Assembly: GCF_900105735.1 (NCBI RefSeq)
Contig: NZ_LT629793.1
Coordinates: 930,001-994,000 of the forward strand
Length of the DNA: 64,000 nucleotides
Direction of reading: 5' to 3'
Source: Pseudomonas yamanorum
GTDB taxonomy: Bacteria; Pseudomonadota; Gammaproteobacteria; Pseudomonadales; Pseudomonadaceae
Shown here piece after piece: positions 27,630 through 37,299 of this stretch (position 1 is the stretch's first letter; the number at the start of each line of letters is the position of its first letter). Under the pieces are notes generated by a model. That model was given only the letters and a program-made list of their open reading frames with translations, did not search any database and was not told the origin of the DNA. The position numbers and the translations under genes were made by a program.

Positions 27630-28957
27630 CCGAGTCCGTCCAGCTCAGGCTTTCCGTGGCGCTGGCGCTGGCGATTCTGCTGGTAGCGGCACTCGCCAGC
27701 GTGTTCGCGTTCGTCTCGGCTTTCGATGAGGCCCACGAACTGCAGGACGATACCCTGCGCCAGGTCGCCGTGCTGTTCGACCGCCAGCACATGACCCTGC
27801 GCTACCCCGAAGGCCAAGGCATCGAAGGCGATGACGAAGAGTCTAGGGTGATCATTCAATACCTGGCCGATGGCAAGCATGCAGTGGCCGGCAACGATGA
27901 GGTGATACCGCTGCCGCTTCCCACGAGCCTGGCCGATGGCTTGTCCACGGTCGAGGTCGGCGGCGAAGCGTTTCGCGTGCTGGTCCGCACCACCGCACGC
28001 GGTGAGCGCATTGCCGTCGCCCAGGAAACCGGCGGCCGCGACAAGGACGCCCGCGAGAGCGCCTGGCGCAGCTTGTTGCCGTTCCTGATCCTGTTTCCGG
28101 TGTTGCTATTGGTGGTCAGCGACCTGGTGCGCAAACTGTTTCGCCCCATCGCCACCCTGGCGGCGGAAATCGACCAGCGAGCCGAACAGGAACTGCACCC
28201 GATTGATGAACAGCATTTGCCCACCGAGGTACGGCCATTTGTCGTCGCCATCAACCGCCTGCTCGAACGTGTTGCGCAGTCCATGGACAGCCAGCGGCGC
28301 TTTGTTGCCGACGCCGCCCATGAGCTGCGCTCGCCGATGACGGCGCTGTCGCTGCAAGCCGAGCGACTGTCGGCCAGCGAGATGCCAACCCAAGCCCGCG
28401 ACCGCCTGCTGCCGTTGATTCGGGGCATTGAGCGCGGGCGCAAATTGATCGATCAGTTGCTGACCCTGGCCGCCGCGCAATCTGCCGCAAACCGGCCACA
28501 GGCGCCGGTCTCCGTACACACGGTGTATCGCCAGGTGCTGGAAGACCTGCTGCCATTGGCGGAACGCAAGCGCATCGATATCGGTGTGGAAAGTGTCGAG
28601 GACGTGCAGGTCATTATCAACGAGCTGGACCTGTTCACCCTGGTCAAGAACCTCGTGGACAACGCGATCCGCTATACCCCCGAAGGCGGGCGAGTGGATC
28701 TGTCGGTTGAGCAGGTGCAGGGCTTCGCGCGGTTGCAGGTCAAGGACACCGGGCCGGGAATCGCGGCCGATGAACAAGCGCGGGTGTTTGATCCGTTTTA
28801 TCGCAGCCTGGGGACTGAAGAAGCCGGCTCGGGGCTCGGCCTTTCGATCGTCAAGGCGATCGCCGAGCGAACCGGAGCGCGGGTGCAATTGGGCTTCACC
28901 GATGAAATCAACAACACCGGGTTGTGTGTCACGGTGAGCCTTGCCTGTAAGCGCTAA
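27605..28957 (+). CDS. sensor histidine kinase of the COG4705 unit
   Basis: A 450-residue membrane kinase: TM1 about 15-40, periplasmic domain about 40-155 and TM2 about 157-172. A HAMP-like linker, H-box His239 in FVADAAHELRSPMTAL, N-box NLVDNAIRYTPEG and GLGLSIVKAIAERTG follow. It belongs to the QseC/PmrB-like group. The cognate regulator is directly upstream with a 25-bp overlap. The inducing signal is unknown; the upstream membrane protein and lipoprotein are probable targets or sensors in the same pathway. It overlaps the convergent GNAT gene by 4 bp. Confidence 0.88.
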   Translation: MDGFKKRLTESVQLRLSVALALAILLVAALASVFAFVSAFDEAHELQDDTLRQVAVLFDRQHMTLRYPEGQGIEGDDEESRVIIQYLADGKHAVAGNDEVIPLPLPTSLADGLSTVEVGGEAFRVLVRTTARGERIAVAQETGGRDKDARESAWRSLLPFLILFPVLLLVVSDLVRKLFRPIATLAAEIDQRAEQELHPIDEQHLPTEVRPFVVAINRLLERVAQSMDSQRRFVADAAHELRSPMTALSLQAERLSASEMPTQARDRLLPLIRGIERGRKLIDQLLTLAAAQSAANRPQAPVSVHTVYRQVLEDLLPLAERKRIDIGVESVEDVQVIINELDLFTLVKNLVDNAIRYTPEGGRVDLSVEQVQGFARLQVKDTGPGIAADEQARVFDPFYRSLGTEEAGSGLGLSIVKAIAERTGARVQLGFTDEINNTGLCVTVSLACKR

Positions 28958-29379
28958 GCCAGATGCTTCTGGAAAAAGTGGCGCGTGTGCCCTGGCGGGT
29001 AGTCGGCGATATGCCCGAACTCGCTGAAACCCAGCTTCCGGTAGAACCCGGGCGCCTGGAAGCTGAAGGTGTCCAGCCAGATCCCCGCGCAGCCCTTCTC
29101 TCGTGCCAGCGCCTCCGCCGCGCGCATCAGCCGCGACCCCATGCCTTGGGTGCGCAGCGATTCCGGCACGCTCAAGAGCTCAACGAACATCCAGCCATAG
29201 GAGATTTTCCCGTAGAGGCCGCCTACCACTTCCTCGCTCACGGGATCGCGCAACAACAACCCGAAGGTTTCGAACGGGTTCTCGCCGCATTGGCTGATGT
29301 TGTATTCCCGCAGCGGCTGGAGAATGGCCTGGCGCTCTTGCTCGGTAACCTCGAAAGATAACTCTATCGCCGATTCCAT
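28954..29379 (-). CDS. GNAT-family acetyltransferase
   Basis: A 141-residue single GNAT domain. The acetyl-CoA binding loop is in the Q-G-M-G-S-R-L-M motif (about residues 80-87) after the LLSVPESLR strand, and the C-terminal part holds GFYRKLGFSEFG. The substrate is unknown. Start ATG 29379 is reached by a weak ribosome-binding region. It lies tail to tail with the kinase gene. Confidence 0.82.
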   Translation of the reverse strand: MESAIELSFEVTEQERQAILQPLREYNISQCGENPFETFGLLLRDPVSEEVVGGLYGKISYGWMFVELLSVPESLRTQGMGSRLMRAAEALAREKGCAGIWLDTFSFQAPGFYRKLGFSEFGHIADYPPGHTRHFFQKHLA

Positions 29380-29642
29380 CTCGTTGGACTCCTGACAGTT
29401 TGAACACGGCTATGGTTGAAGACGGGCACGACCGCTTCTCTTCTGAACGAATCAGGAGAGTGCCCGGTAGTTTTGTCGGTGATATCCACCACGCAGCCAC
29501 TCACGGGCACGGACTGGATGACTTGATAAATCGCGCCAACGGCAGGGATAAAACTGACCAGATTTGCGCAACTGCGAAGAGCGTTGGCACCCTCCTTGTT
29601 GGCGCCACCGCTGCTCATGACATTCACGTAGATCCAATTAGA
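29364..29642 (-). CDS. possible small coupled ORF, unknown
   Basis: An open frame of about 92 codons whose ATG overlaps the stop codon of the AraC-family gene (TGATG), a layout typical of translational coupling. The first 65 residues contain a moderately hydrophobic stretch (LVSFIPAVGAIYQVIQSVPV) and look plausible. The C-terminal third is basic and irregular and runs into the start of the GNAT gene. There is no strong ribosome-binding site. It may be a real small protein with a frameshifted end, or chance. Confidence 0.3.
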   Translation of the reverse strand, partial: SNWIYVNVMSSGGANKEGANALRSCANLVSFIPAVGAIYQVIQSVPVSGCVVDITDKTTGHSPDSFRREAVVPVFNHSRVQTVRSPTRWNRR

Positions 29643-29644
29643 CA

Positions 29645-30421
29645 TCACTGCCCACCGGTCGCCTGACGATACTGGCGCGGCGTAAACCCGGTCAACGCCT
29701 TGAATTGCCGGGTAAACGCACTATGGTCGGTGTACCCACACTGCAACGCCACGTCAGTGATCGGCAGCTCGGTATGCAGCAAGCGATGCGCATGCTCCAG
29801 GCGGACCTTCTGGATCATCTGGCGCGGCGTCAGGTGGAATACGCGCTTGCAGTAGCGCTCCAGCTGCGCCACTGAAATCCCGGCAATCCGCGTCAATTCA
29901 CCCAGGGTGACACGCCGATTGAAATGCGCCCGGATGTGCTCGTCCACCGCCGCCAGCCGTTGATAAGCCGGGTGGGTTTCGCTGGCGGTTTGCAGGTCGA
30001 CCGAGATGCCCGCCAGGCCGATAATCGCGCCGTCGCGGCTGTACAGCGGCCATTTGTGGGTCAGGCACCAACCCGGCTCGCGGGTGCCGTAGAGGTGCAA
30101 TTCCAGCTGGTCTTCCAGCACAAATCCCTGCTCCAGCACCCGTCGATCCTGTTCGGTATAGCCGGGCCCCAACTGCGCGGGAAAGACCTCGGCACTGGTT
30201 TTCCCGAGCAACGGTTGCAAGTCCTTCAACCCGCACCGCTGCACCAGGGTGCGGTTGGCCAATACGTAGCGCGCCTGCACATCCTTGATAAAGATCGCGG
30301 CATTGGGAATCACGTCCAGCATCGGCAACAGCAGCCTGACGCCGGCCAGTAATTCTTCGATGGTGTGCGGACGGTCGGACTCGCGCCCTTGGCACAGGGT
30401 TGCGAACGCGCTCTGCATCAT
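29645..30421 (-). CDS. lhpR: PAS-AraC regulator of the hydroxyproline cluster
   Basis: A 258-residue regulator with an N-terminal PAS-like domain (about 20-140: LPMLDVIPNAAIFIKDVQAR ... IGLAGISVDLQ) and a C-terminal AraC helix-turn-helix pair (GELTRIAGISVAQLERYCKR and VALQCGYTDHSAFTRQFKAL). I start it at ATG 30421, where GGAG lies 9 nt upstream; a start at 30538 would add 39 residues of unclear nature. It is divergent from the permease gene and probably activates the catabolic genes in response to hydroxyproline. The lhpR name rests on context. Confidence 0.85.
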   Translation of the reverse strand: MMQSAFATLCQGRESDRPHTIEELLAGVRLLLPMLDVIPNAAIFIKDVQARYVLANRTLVQRCGLKDLQPLLGKTSAEVFPAQLGPGYTEQDRRVLEQGFVLEDQLELHLYGTREPGWCLTHKWPLYSRDGAIIGLAGISVDLQTASETHPAYQRLAAVDEHIRAHFNRRVTLGELTRIAGISVAQLERYCKRVFHLTPRQMIQKVRLEHAHRLLHTELPITDVALQCGYTDHSAFTRQFKALTGFTPRQYRQATGGQ

Positions 30422-30632
30422 GACGCTTTCTCCTGCTTTCAGCGGATAGACCAGACGCCCGGCGGGCGGTGCCTGGCGAGCAGATTGCCCCATGGGCGCC
30501 TGCGTGTCGAGTGATCGAAACTGTGCTGATTTCGTCATCGCAGCTTGCGCAAAACATCAATCGCAGCGCCGTTGATGGGTTCACTGTATGGCCACTGCAT
30601 GCCTATCCAATAACCCACAAGAAGGCGCCGCC

Positions 30633-32249
30633 ATGTCAGCCCAAGGCAAGTTCAAGAAACAGCTTTCATTGATCGACCTCACCTTTATCGGACTGGGAGC
30701 GATCTTCGGTTCGGGCTGGCTGTTCGCGGCCAGTCACGTCTCTGCCATCGCCGGGCCGGCGGGGATTTTTTCCTGGTTGCTGGGCGGCTTCGCCGTGTTG
30801 CTGCTGGGCATTGTGTACTGCGAACTGGGGGCGGCCTTGCCCCGCGCCGGTGGCGTGGTGCGCTACCCGGTTTACTCCCACGGCCCGCTGCTGGGCTACC
30901 TGATGGGCTTTATCACGCTGATCGCGTTTTCAAGCCTGGTGGCGATTGAAGTGGTCGCCTCGCGCCAATACGCCGCGGCCTGGTTTCCCGAGTTGACGCA
31001 GGCGGGTTCCAGCAACCCCACCGTCCTCGGCTGGTTCGTGCAATTTGCGCTGCTCTCGCTATTTTTCGCCCTCAACTACCGCAGCGTGAAGACCTTCGCC
31101 ATGGCCAATAACCTGGTCAGCGTGTTCAAGTTCATCGTGCCGCTGCTGGTGATCGGCGTGCTGTTCACCTTCTTCAAGCCAGAGAATTTCCATACCCAAG
31201 GCTTTGCGCCGTTCGGCCTGTCGGGCATTGAAATGGCCGTGTCTGCCGGCGGGGTGATTTTCGCGTACCTGGGCCTGACGCCGATCATCTCGGTGGCCAG
31301 CGAAGTGAAGAACCCGCAACGCACCATTCCGATTGCGCTGATTCTGTCGGTGCTGCTCTCCACCGCGATCTACGTACTGTTGCAGACCGCATTCCTCGGC
31401 GGCATTCCCACCGAAATGCTCGCCAACGGCTGGGCCGGCGTCGCCAAGGAACTGGCCCTGCCATACCGCGACATCGCCCTCGCCCTGGGTGTGGGCTGGC
31501 TGGCTTACCTCGTCGTGGCCGACGCGGTGATCTCCCCCAGCGGTTGCGGCAACATCTACATGAACGCCACGCCACGGGTGATCTACGGCTGGGCGCAAAC
31601 CGGGACCTTCTTCAAAATCTTCACGCGCATTGATGAAAAGTCCGGCATCCCGCGCCCGGCGCTGTGGCTGACCTTTGGCCTGTCGGTGTTCTGGACCCTG
31701 CCCTTCCCGTCATGGGAAGCGCTGATCAACGTGGTGTCCGCCGCACTGGTGCTGAGCTACGCCGTGGCGCCAGTGTCCGTGGCTGCACTGCGCCGCAATG
31801 CGCCCGACCTGCCGCGCCCGTTCCGGGTCAAGTGGATGGGTTTGCTCGGCCCACTGTCGTTCATCATCGCCGCGCTGATCGTCTACTGGTCGGGCTGGAG
31901 CACCGTGTCGTGGCTGCTCGGCCTGCAGATCCTGATGTTTGTGGTGTACCTGCTGTGCGGCCGTTTTGTGCCGACCCTGCACCTGAGCCTGGGCCGCCAG
32001 GTTCGCTCCTCCGCCTGGCTGATCGGCTTCTATGCCGTGACCATCATCCTGTCGAAGCTCGGCAGCTTTGGTGGCCTGGGCATCCTCAGCCATCCATTCG
32101 ACACCCTGGTCGTCGCCGCTTGCGCGCTGGGTATTTATTACTGGGGCGCGGCCACCGGCGTGCCGGCGCATCTGGTTCGCCTGGAAACCGAAGATGACGA
32201 AAGTGAAGCCCCTGAGCCCGACATCGGCCGCGTGCAGCTGGCTTCCTGA
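30633..32249 (+). CDS. APC-family amino acid permease
   Basis: A 538-residue, 12-14-helix amino acid/polyamine/organocation permease. The APC hallmark near the N-terminus is LSLIDLTFIGLGAIFGSGWL. It is the first gene of the hydroxyproline catabolic cluster and so the likely importer of hydroxyproline. ATG 30633 starts after GAAGG; a longer in-frame start (30588) lies in the leader. The last 25 residues are acidic and cytoplasmic. Confidence 0.88.
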   Translation: MSAQGKFKKQLSLIDLTFIGLGAIFGSGWLFAASHVSAIAGPAGIFSWLLGGFAVLLLGIVYCELGAALPRAGGVVRYPVYSHGPLLGYLMGFITLIAFSSLVAIEVVASRQYAAAWFPELTQAGSSNPTVLGWFVQFALLSLFFALNYRSVKTFAMANNLVSVFKFIVPLLVIGVLFTFFKPENFHTQGFAPFGLSGIEMAVSAGGVIFAYLGLTPIISVASEVKNPQRTIPIALILSVLLSTAIYVLLQTAFLGGIPTEMLANGWAGVAKELALPYRDIALALGVGWLAYLVVADAVISPSGCGNIYMNATPRVIYGWAQTGTFFKIFTRIDEKSGIPRPALWLTFGLSVFWTLPFPSWEALINVVSAALVLSYAVAPVSVAALRRNAPDLPRPFRVKWMGLLGPLSFIIAALIVYWSGWSTVSWLLGLQILMFVVYLLCGRFVPTLHLSLGRQVRSSAWLIGFYAVTIILSKLGSFGGLGILSHPFDTLVVAACALGIYYWGAATGVPAHLVRLETEDDESEAPEPDIGRVQLAS

Positions 32250-32279
32250 GCCTCAGCCAACCACTGAATGGATTGTTCT

Positions 32280-33206
32280 ATGAAACGAGTTCACATCATT
32301 GATTCCCACACTGGCGGCGAACCCACGCGCCTGGTGATGACAGGTTTTCCCGAGTTGGCCGGCGAGACCATTGCCGACAAGCTCGACAACCTGCGCACTC
32401 ACCATGACCAATGGCGCAGAGCGTGCCTGCTGGAGCCCCGTGGCAACGATGTACTGGTGGGCGCGCTGTATTGCGCGCCGGTCTCGGCCGATGCCACCTG
32501 CGGCGTGATTTTCTTCAACAACGCCGGCTACCTCGGCATGTGTGGCCACGGCACCATCGGCCTGGTTGCCTCGCTGCATCACTTGGGGCAGATCGCGCCG
32601 GGGGTGCACAAGATAGACACGCCGGTCGGCCCGGTCAGCGCCACGTTGCACGCCGACGGCGCGGTGACGTTGCGCAATGTGCCCGCCTACCGCTATCGCC
32701 AGCAGGTGCCAGTGGACGTACCCGGGCATGGCCGGGTCTACGGCGATATCGCCTGGGGCGGCAACTGGTTTTTCCTGGTTTCCGAACACGGGCAGGCGCT
32801 GCAAATGGACAACGTCGAGGCCCTGACCGATTACACCTGGGCGATGCTCAAGGCCCTCGAAGCCCAGGGCATCCACGGTGAAGACGGCGCGCTGATCGAC
32901 CATATCGAACTGTTCGCCGACGACGCCCAGGCCGACAGCCGCAACTTCGTCATGTGCCCGGGCAAAGCCTACGACCGCTCGCCCTGCGGCACCGGCACCA
33001 GCGCCAAGCTGGCGTGCCTGGCGGCCGACGGCAAACTCGCCGCCGGTGAACCGTGGATACAAGCCAGCATCACCGGCAGCCAATTCGAAGGCAGCTATGA
33101 ATGGGAAGGCGAGCGTGTACGCCCTTCCATCACCGGCCGCGCCTACATGACCGCCGACAGCACCTTGCTGATCGACGAACAGGATCCCTTCGCGTGGGGC
33201 ATCTGA
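32280..33206 (+). CDS. 4-hydroxyproline 2-epimerase
   Basis: A 308-residue proline-racemase-family enzyme that converts trans-4-hydroxy-L-proline to cis-4-hydroxy-D-proline. The two catalytic cysteines, Cys88 in GMCGHG and Cys236 in [10 protein letters not shown], sit at the positions known for the Pseudomonas enzyme. These two Cys and the operon context separate it from dehydratases, in which the first is a threonine. It starts 30 bp after the permease gene. Confidence 0.93.
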   Translation: MKRVHIIDSHTGGEPTRLVMTGFPELAGETIADKLDNLRTHHDQWRRACLLEPRGNDVLVGALYCAPVSADATCGVIFFNNAGYLGMCGHGTIGLVASLHHLGQIAPGVHKIDTPVGPVSATLHADGAVTLRNVPAYRYRQQVPVDVPGHGRVYGDIAWGGNWFFLVSEHGQALQMDNVEALTDYTWAMLKALEAQGIHGEDGALIDHIELFADDAQADSRNFVMCPGKAYDRSPCGTGTSAKLACLAADGKLAAGEPWIQASITGSQFEGSYEWEGERVRPSITGRAYMTADSTLLIDEQDPFAWGI

Positions 33207-33244
33207 ACCGCCCCCGCCCCTTCAATCAAACTGGAGCTGAAACA

Positions 33245-34192
33245 ATGAACACCAATATCTTCACCGGTTGCATCCCCGCCCTGATGACCCCGTGCACCGC
33301 CCAGCGCAAACCGGACTTTGACGCCCTGGTCGCCAAGGGCCGCGAACTGATCGATATCGGCATGAGCGCGGTGGTGTACTGCGGCTCCATGGGCGACTGG
33401 CCGTTGCTGACGGAAGCCGAGCGCCAGGAAGGCGTGGCGCGCCTGGTGGCTGCCGGGGTACCGACCATCGTCGGCACCGGCGCGGTCAACAGCCGTGAAG
33501 CGGTGGCCCATGCGGCGCATGCGGCGAAGGTCGGTGCCCACGGCTTGATGGTCATCCCGCGCGTTTTGTCCCGTGGCGCCTCGGCGACGGCGCAGAAGGA
33601 TCACTTCGCGGCCATCCTCAAGGCAGCGCCGAACCTGCCGGCGGTGATCTACAACAGCCCTTACTACGGCTTCGCCACCCGCGCCGACCTGTTCTTTGAG
33701 CTGCGTCGCGAGTACCCGAACCTGATCGGTTTCAAGGAATTCGGCGGTGCTGCAGACCTGCGTTACGCGGCCGAACACATCACCTCCAAAGATGATGCGG
33801 TGACCTTGATGGTGGGCGTGGATACCCAGGTGGTCCACGGTTTCGTCAACTGCAACGCCACCGGCGCGATCACCGGCATCGGCAACGCGCTGCCACGGGA
33901 AGTCCTGCAATTGGTGGCCCTGAGCAAGAAAGCCGCCAAGGGCGACGCCACCGCACGCCGCCAGGCGCGTGAATTGGAGTCGGCACTGGCGGTGTTGTCG
34001 TCCTTTGACGAAGGCTGCGACCTGGTGCTGTTCTACAAGCATCTGATGGTGCTCAACGGCGACAAGGAATACACCCTGCACTTCAACGAGACCGATGCCC
34101 TGAGCGATGCCCAGCGTCGTTATGCCGAGAACCAGTACGGGCTGTTCCGCCAGTGGTATGCCAACTGGTCGGCTGAGCAAAACGTCGTTTAA
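33245..34192 (+). CDS. DHDPS-family pyrroline-4-hydroxy-2-carboxylate deaminase
   Basis: A 315-residue TIM barrel of the dihydrodipicolinate synthase family. Schiff-base Lys164 lies in [10 protein letters not shown] and the catalytic Tyr136 in [10 protein letters not shown]. In the hydroxyproline pathway this enzyme turns delta-1-pyrroline-4-hydroxy-2-carboxylate into alpha-ketoglutarate semialdehyde and ammonia. The assignment rests on the flanking epimerase, dehydrogenase and semialdehyde dehydrogenase genes. Confidence 0.9.
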   Translation: MNTNIFTGCIPALMTPCTAQRKPDFDALVAKGRELIDIGMSAVVYCGSMGDWPLLTEAERQEGVARLVAAGVPTIVGTGAVNSREAVAHAAHAAKVGAHGLMVIPRVLSRGASATAQKDHFAAILKAAPNLPAVIYNSPYYGFATRADLFFELRREYPNLIGFKEFGGAADLRYAAEHITSKDDAVTLMVGVDTQVVHGFVNCNATGAITGIGNALPREVLQLVALSKKAAKGDATARRQARELESALAVLSSFDEGCDLVLFYKHLMVLNGDKEYTLHFNETDALSDAQRRYAENQYGLFRQWYANWSAEQNVV

Positions 34193-34218
34193 CACTACTC
34201 AAGGCAGCAAAGATCAAA

Positions 34219-34325
34219 TGTGGGAGCTGTCGAGCCCCAGCGAGGCTGCGATGGGATCACCGCGCTGTACCTGCCAGACCGCAGCGCCTGCATCGCAGCC
34301 TCGCTCGGGCTCGACAGCTCCCACA
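34219..34325. repeat. REPIN-like inverted repeat (REP doublet)
   Basis: Two inverted arms of 35 bp (34219-34253 and 34291-34325) differ at one position and are separated by 37 bp. Each begins TGTGGGAGCTGTCGAGC, the style of the abundant short extragenic palindromes of P. fluorescens genomes. The RNA could fold into a long hairpin between the deaminase and the dehydrogenase genes and could modulate their relative expression. Confidence 0.85.
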
Positions 34326-34370
34326 GTGGATTCTCTTTGCCAAGCCCATCTTTACTTTCAGGACTACGCC

Positions 34371-35942
34371 ATGACTCTGACGGGCACCATGCTGATTGGT
34401 CAGCATTCCATTCCAGGCAGCCGCGAGGCAATCCGGGCGATCAATCCTGCCACCGACACTGCACTGGAACCCGCCTACGCCGGCGGCACCACCGAGCATG
34501 TGGAACAAGCCTGCGCGTTGGCATGGAGTGCCTTCGATACCTACCGCGAAACGCCATTGGCGGCTCGCGCCGAATTCCTTGAAACCATCGCCAATGAACT
34601 CGAAGCCCTGGGCGATGAGCTGATTGAACGGGCGATGGCCGAAACCGGCCTGCCCCGCCCACGCATCCAGGGCGAGCGCGGGCGCACCTGTCACCAACTG
34701 CGCACCTTCGCCCGCACCGTGCGCGCGGGTGAATGGCTGGATGTGCGGGTTGATACCGCGCAGCCTGATCGCCAGCCCCTGCCCCGCTCGGACCTGCGCC
34801 AACGCCAGGTGCCGCTGGGGCCGGTGGCGGTGTTCGGTGCGAGTAATTTTCCGCTGGCATTCTCGGTGGCCGGCGGTGATACCGCCTCGGCACTGGCGGC
34901 CGGTTGCCCGGTAATCGTGAAGGCTCACGGAGCGCATCCTGGCACCAGCGAACTGGTGGGTCGCGCAGTGGCCAAGGCCGTTCAGCAATGTGGCTTGCCT
35001 GACGGTGTGTTTTCGCTGTTATACGGCTCGGGACGCGAAGTGGGTATTGCGCTGGTCTGTGACCCACGTATCAAGGCCGTGGGTTTCACCGGTTCGCGCA
35101 GCGGCGGCATCGCCTTGTGCCAAGCGGCCCAGGCGCGTCCCGAGCCGATTCCGGTATATGCGGAGATGAGTTCGATCAATCCGGTCTACCTGTTTCCCGC
35201 CGCGTTGAGCGCACGCGGTGAAGCTTTGGCCCAGGGATTTGTCGCATCCCTGACCCAAGGCGCCGGCCAGTTCTGCACCAATCCCGGACTGGTGATTGCT
35301 GTTGCGGGGCAGGCGCTGGACCACTTCATCGACAGCGCTGCCAATCTGCTTCAGGGCAGCGCTGCCCAGGTCATGCTTACACCGGGGATCTTCAAGGCTT
35401 ATGAAGACGGCATCAGCGTGCTGGCGAAGCAGGCTCATGTCGCGGGCAAAGGGTTGGCGGCGCAAGGCCCGAACCAAGGCCAGGCCCACCTGTTTGTGAC
35501 CCACGCAAAAGATTTTCTCGCGAACCACGGCCTGCAGGCCGAGATCTTCGGCGCCGCCTCCTTGATCGTGCAATGTGCCAACGCCGATGAAGTCCGCCAG
35601 GTCAGCGAACACCTGGAAGGCCAGTTGACCGCCACCCTGCATCTGGATGGCGACGATCTGGACGCCGCCCGCGCATTGCTGCCGACCCTGGAACGCAAGG
35701 CCGGTCGCTTGCTGGTGAATGGCTGGCCGACCGGCGTGGAAGTCTGTGATGCAATGGTGCATGGCGGGCCCTTCCCGGCCACCTCGGACTCGCGCACCAC
35801 CTCGGTGGGCACCGCCGCCATCCTGCGATTCCTGCGGCCGGTGTGCTATCAGGATTTCCCGGACGGCTTGCTGCCGACGGCACTGCAACATGGCAATCCA
35901 TTGTTGTTGCGGCGCTTGCTCGACGGTCAGAGAGAAGCCTAG
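34371..35942 (+). CDS. alpha-ketoglutaric semialdehyde dehydrogenase
   Basis: A 523-residue aldehyde dehydrogenase that oxidises 2,5-dioxovalerate to alpha-ketoglutarate, feeding the TCA cycle. The catalytic Cys is in [12 protein letters not shown] and the general-base Glu in YAEMSSINP; the cofactor-binding loop region is GFTGSRSGG. The form is the KGSADH type found with hydroxyproline genes. ATG 34371 lies just after the REPIN. Confidence 0.92.
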   Translation: MTLTGTMLIGQHSIPGSREAIRAINPATDTALEPAYAGGTTEHVEQACALAWSAFDTYRETPLAARAEFLETIANELEALGDELIERAMAETGLPRPRIQGERGRTCHQLRTFARTVRAGEWLDVRVDTAQPDRQPLPRSDLRQRQVPLGPVAVFGASNFPLAFSVAGGDTASALAAGCPVIVKAHGAHPGTSELVGRAVAKAVQQCGLPDGVFSLLYGSGREVGIALVCDPRIKAVGFTGSRSGGIALCQAAQARPEPIPVYAEMSSINPVYLFPAALSARGEALAQGFVASLTQGAGQFCTNPGLVIAVAGQALDHFIDSAANLLQGSAAQVMLTPGIFKAYEDGISVLAKQAHVAGKGLAAQGPNQGQAHLFVTHAKDFLANHGLQAEIFGAASLIVQCANADEVRQVSEHLEGQLTATLHLDGDDLDAARALLPTLERKAGRLLVNGWPTGVEVCDAMVHGGPFPATSDSRTTSVGTAAILRFLRPVCYQDFPDGLLPTALQHGNPLLLRRLLDGQREA

Positions 35943-35945
35943 GCC

Positions 35946-37199
35946 ATGAGCGATAACGTCATTCCAGACATCGCCGTGGTCGGGGCCGGCATCATCGGTG
36001 TCGCCTGCGCGCTGCAACTGGCACGCCAGGGGCGGCGAGTGGTGGTCATCGACCAACAGCAACCCGGCCACGGTGCCTCGTTCGGCAACGCCGGGCACCT
36101 GGCAACCGAGCAAGTGTTTCCCATCGCGGATTCGTCGATCCTTACACGCTTGCCAGCCATGCTCATGGACCCGATGGGCCCGCTGCGCCTGGACTGGAAA
36201 TACCTGCCACGTGCGCTGCCGTGGTTTACCCGACTGCTGTTGAACCTGCGCCCGGCGGCCTTCCAGCGCACCGTCGCCGGGATCCGTGCCCTCAACGAAA
36301 GTAGCCTGGGCGCCTGGCACCGGCTGCTGGAAAGCATCAATCGTCCCGGGCTGATGCGCGAAGACGGCTCGTTGCTGATCTTCGAGCGCCCCGACTCCCG
36401 TCAGGCCATCGACGCCTTGCAGGCACGCATGCGCCAGCAAGCAGTGCCGGTGGATTACTGGCAGGCCAGTGCGGTACAGAAGGTAGCGCCGCAACTCAGC
36501 GAAGGAATTCAGGGCGGGTTGTTCTTTCCCCGCACCGGGCATTTTCTCGACCCCTACCGGGTGGTGTGTGAACTGGTGGAAGCGGCCAAGGCCTGCGGGG
36601 TGCAATTTCTCAAGCACTCGGTTTTGGGTGGGAAGCTGGATGAGCACGGTGTTTCGCTGAGGACCGACCAAGGCGCGGTCGCGGCGCGTCAGGTGTTGAT
36701 CGCCTGCGGTGCGCATTCGGCCAAATTGACCGCCGAACTGACCGGTAAAAAGGTCCCGCTGGATACAGAGCGCGGTTATCACTTGATGCTACCCAATGAG
36801 CAAGGGCGGCTACCGTTCGCCGTCACGTCACTGGAGCGCAAGTTCATCATGACGCCCATGGATGGAGGATTGCGGCTGGCAGGTACCGTCGAGTTTGCAG
36901 GCCTTGATCGCCCGCCGAACATGGAGCGCGCGTGGCAGTTGCACCGGCTGAGTCAGGGGCTGTTTCGTCGTGATTTGAGTGCCGAAGATGCGACGCCGTG
37001 GATGGGGTTTCGCCCCTCCCTGCCGGACTCGCTGCCCATCATCGACAAGGTGTGCGATGGCAAGGTCTTGCTTGCGTTTGGGCACCAGCATCTGGGGCTG
37101 ACGCAGGCGGCGGTGACGGCGGAGTTGATTGCACAGCTGGCAACGTCTGCGCCCAACGAGTTGCTGGCACTTGAGCCCTATCGGTTAGACCGTTTCTGA
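35946..37199 (+). CDS. D-hydroxyproline dehydrogenase (FAD, DadA-like)
   Basis: A 417-residue FAD-dependent oxidoreductase of the DAO family with the N-terminal dinucleotide motif VVGAGIIGVACALQLARQGR and ATG-type second motif around residues 300-400. It oxidises cis-4-hydroxy-D-proline to the pyrroline taken by the deaminase, with electrons passed to the respiratory chain. It starts 3 bp after the aldehyde dehydrogenase stop, closing the pathway. DadA-like D-amino acid dehydrogenases are the alternative name. Confidence 0.88.
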   Translation: MSDNVIPDIAVVGAGIIGVACALQLARQGRRVVVIDQQQPGHGASFGNAGHLATEQVFPIADSSILTRLPAMLMDPMGPLRLDWKYLPRALPWFTRLLLNLRPAAFQRTVAGIRALNESSLGAWHRLLESINRPGLMREDGSLLIFERPDSRQAIDALQARMRQQAVPVDYWQASAVQKVAPQLSEGIQGGLFFPRTGHFLDPYRVVCELVEAAKACGVQFLKHSVLGGKLDEHGVSLRTDQGAVAARQVLIACGAHSAKLTAELTGKKVPLDTERGYHLMLPNEQGRLPFAVTSLERKFIMTPMDGGLRLAGTVEFAGLDRPPNMERAWQLHRLSQGLFRRDLSAEDATPWMGFRPSLPDSLPIIDKVCDGKVLLAFGHQHLGLTQAAVTAELIAQLATSAPNELLALEPYRLDRF

Positions 37200-37299
37200 G
37201 GTCATAAGAAACGTCTTGCTACTGTTTCGCACTATCGGCGATACAAGGCAGGTCATTATCGTGCATGACCTTACGGTTACGCTCCGCTGAGAACCTGTC

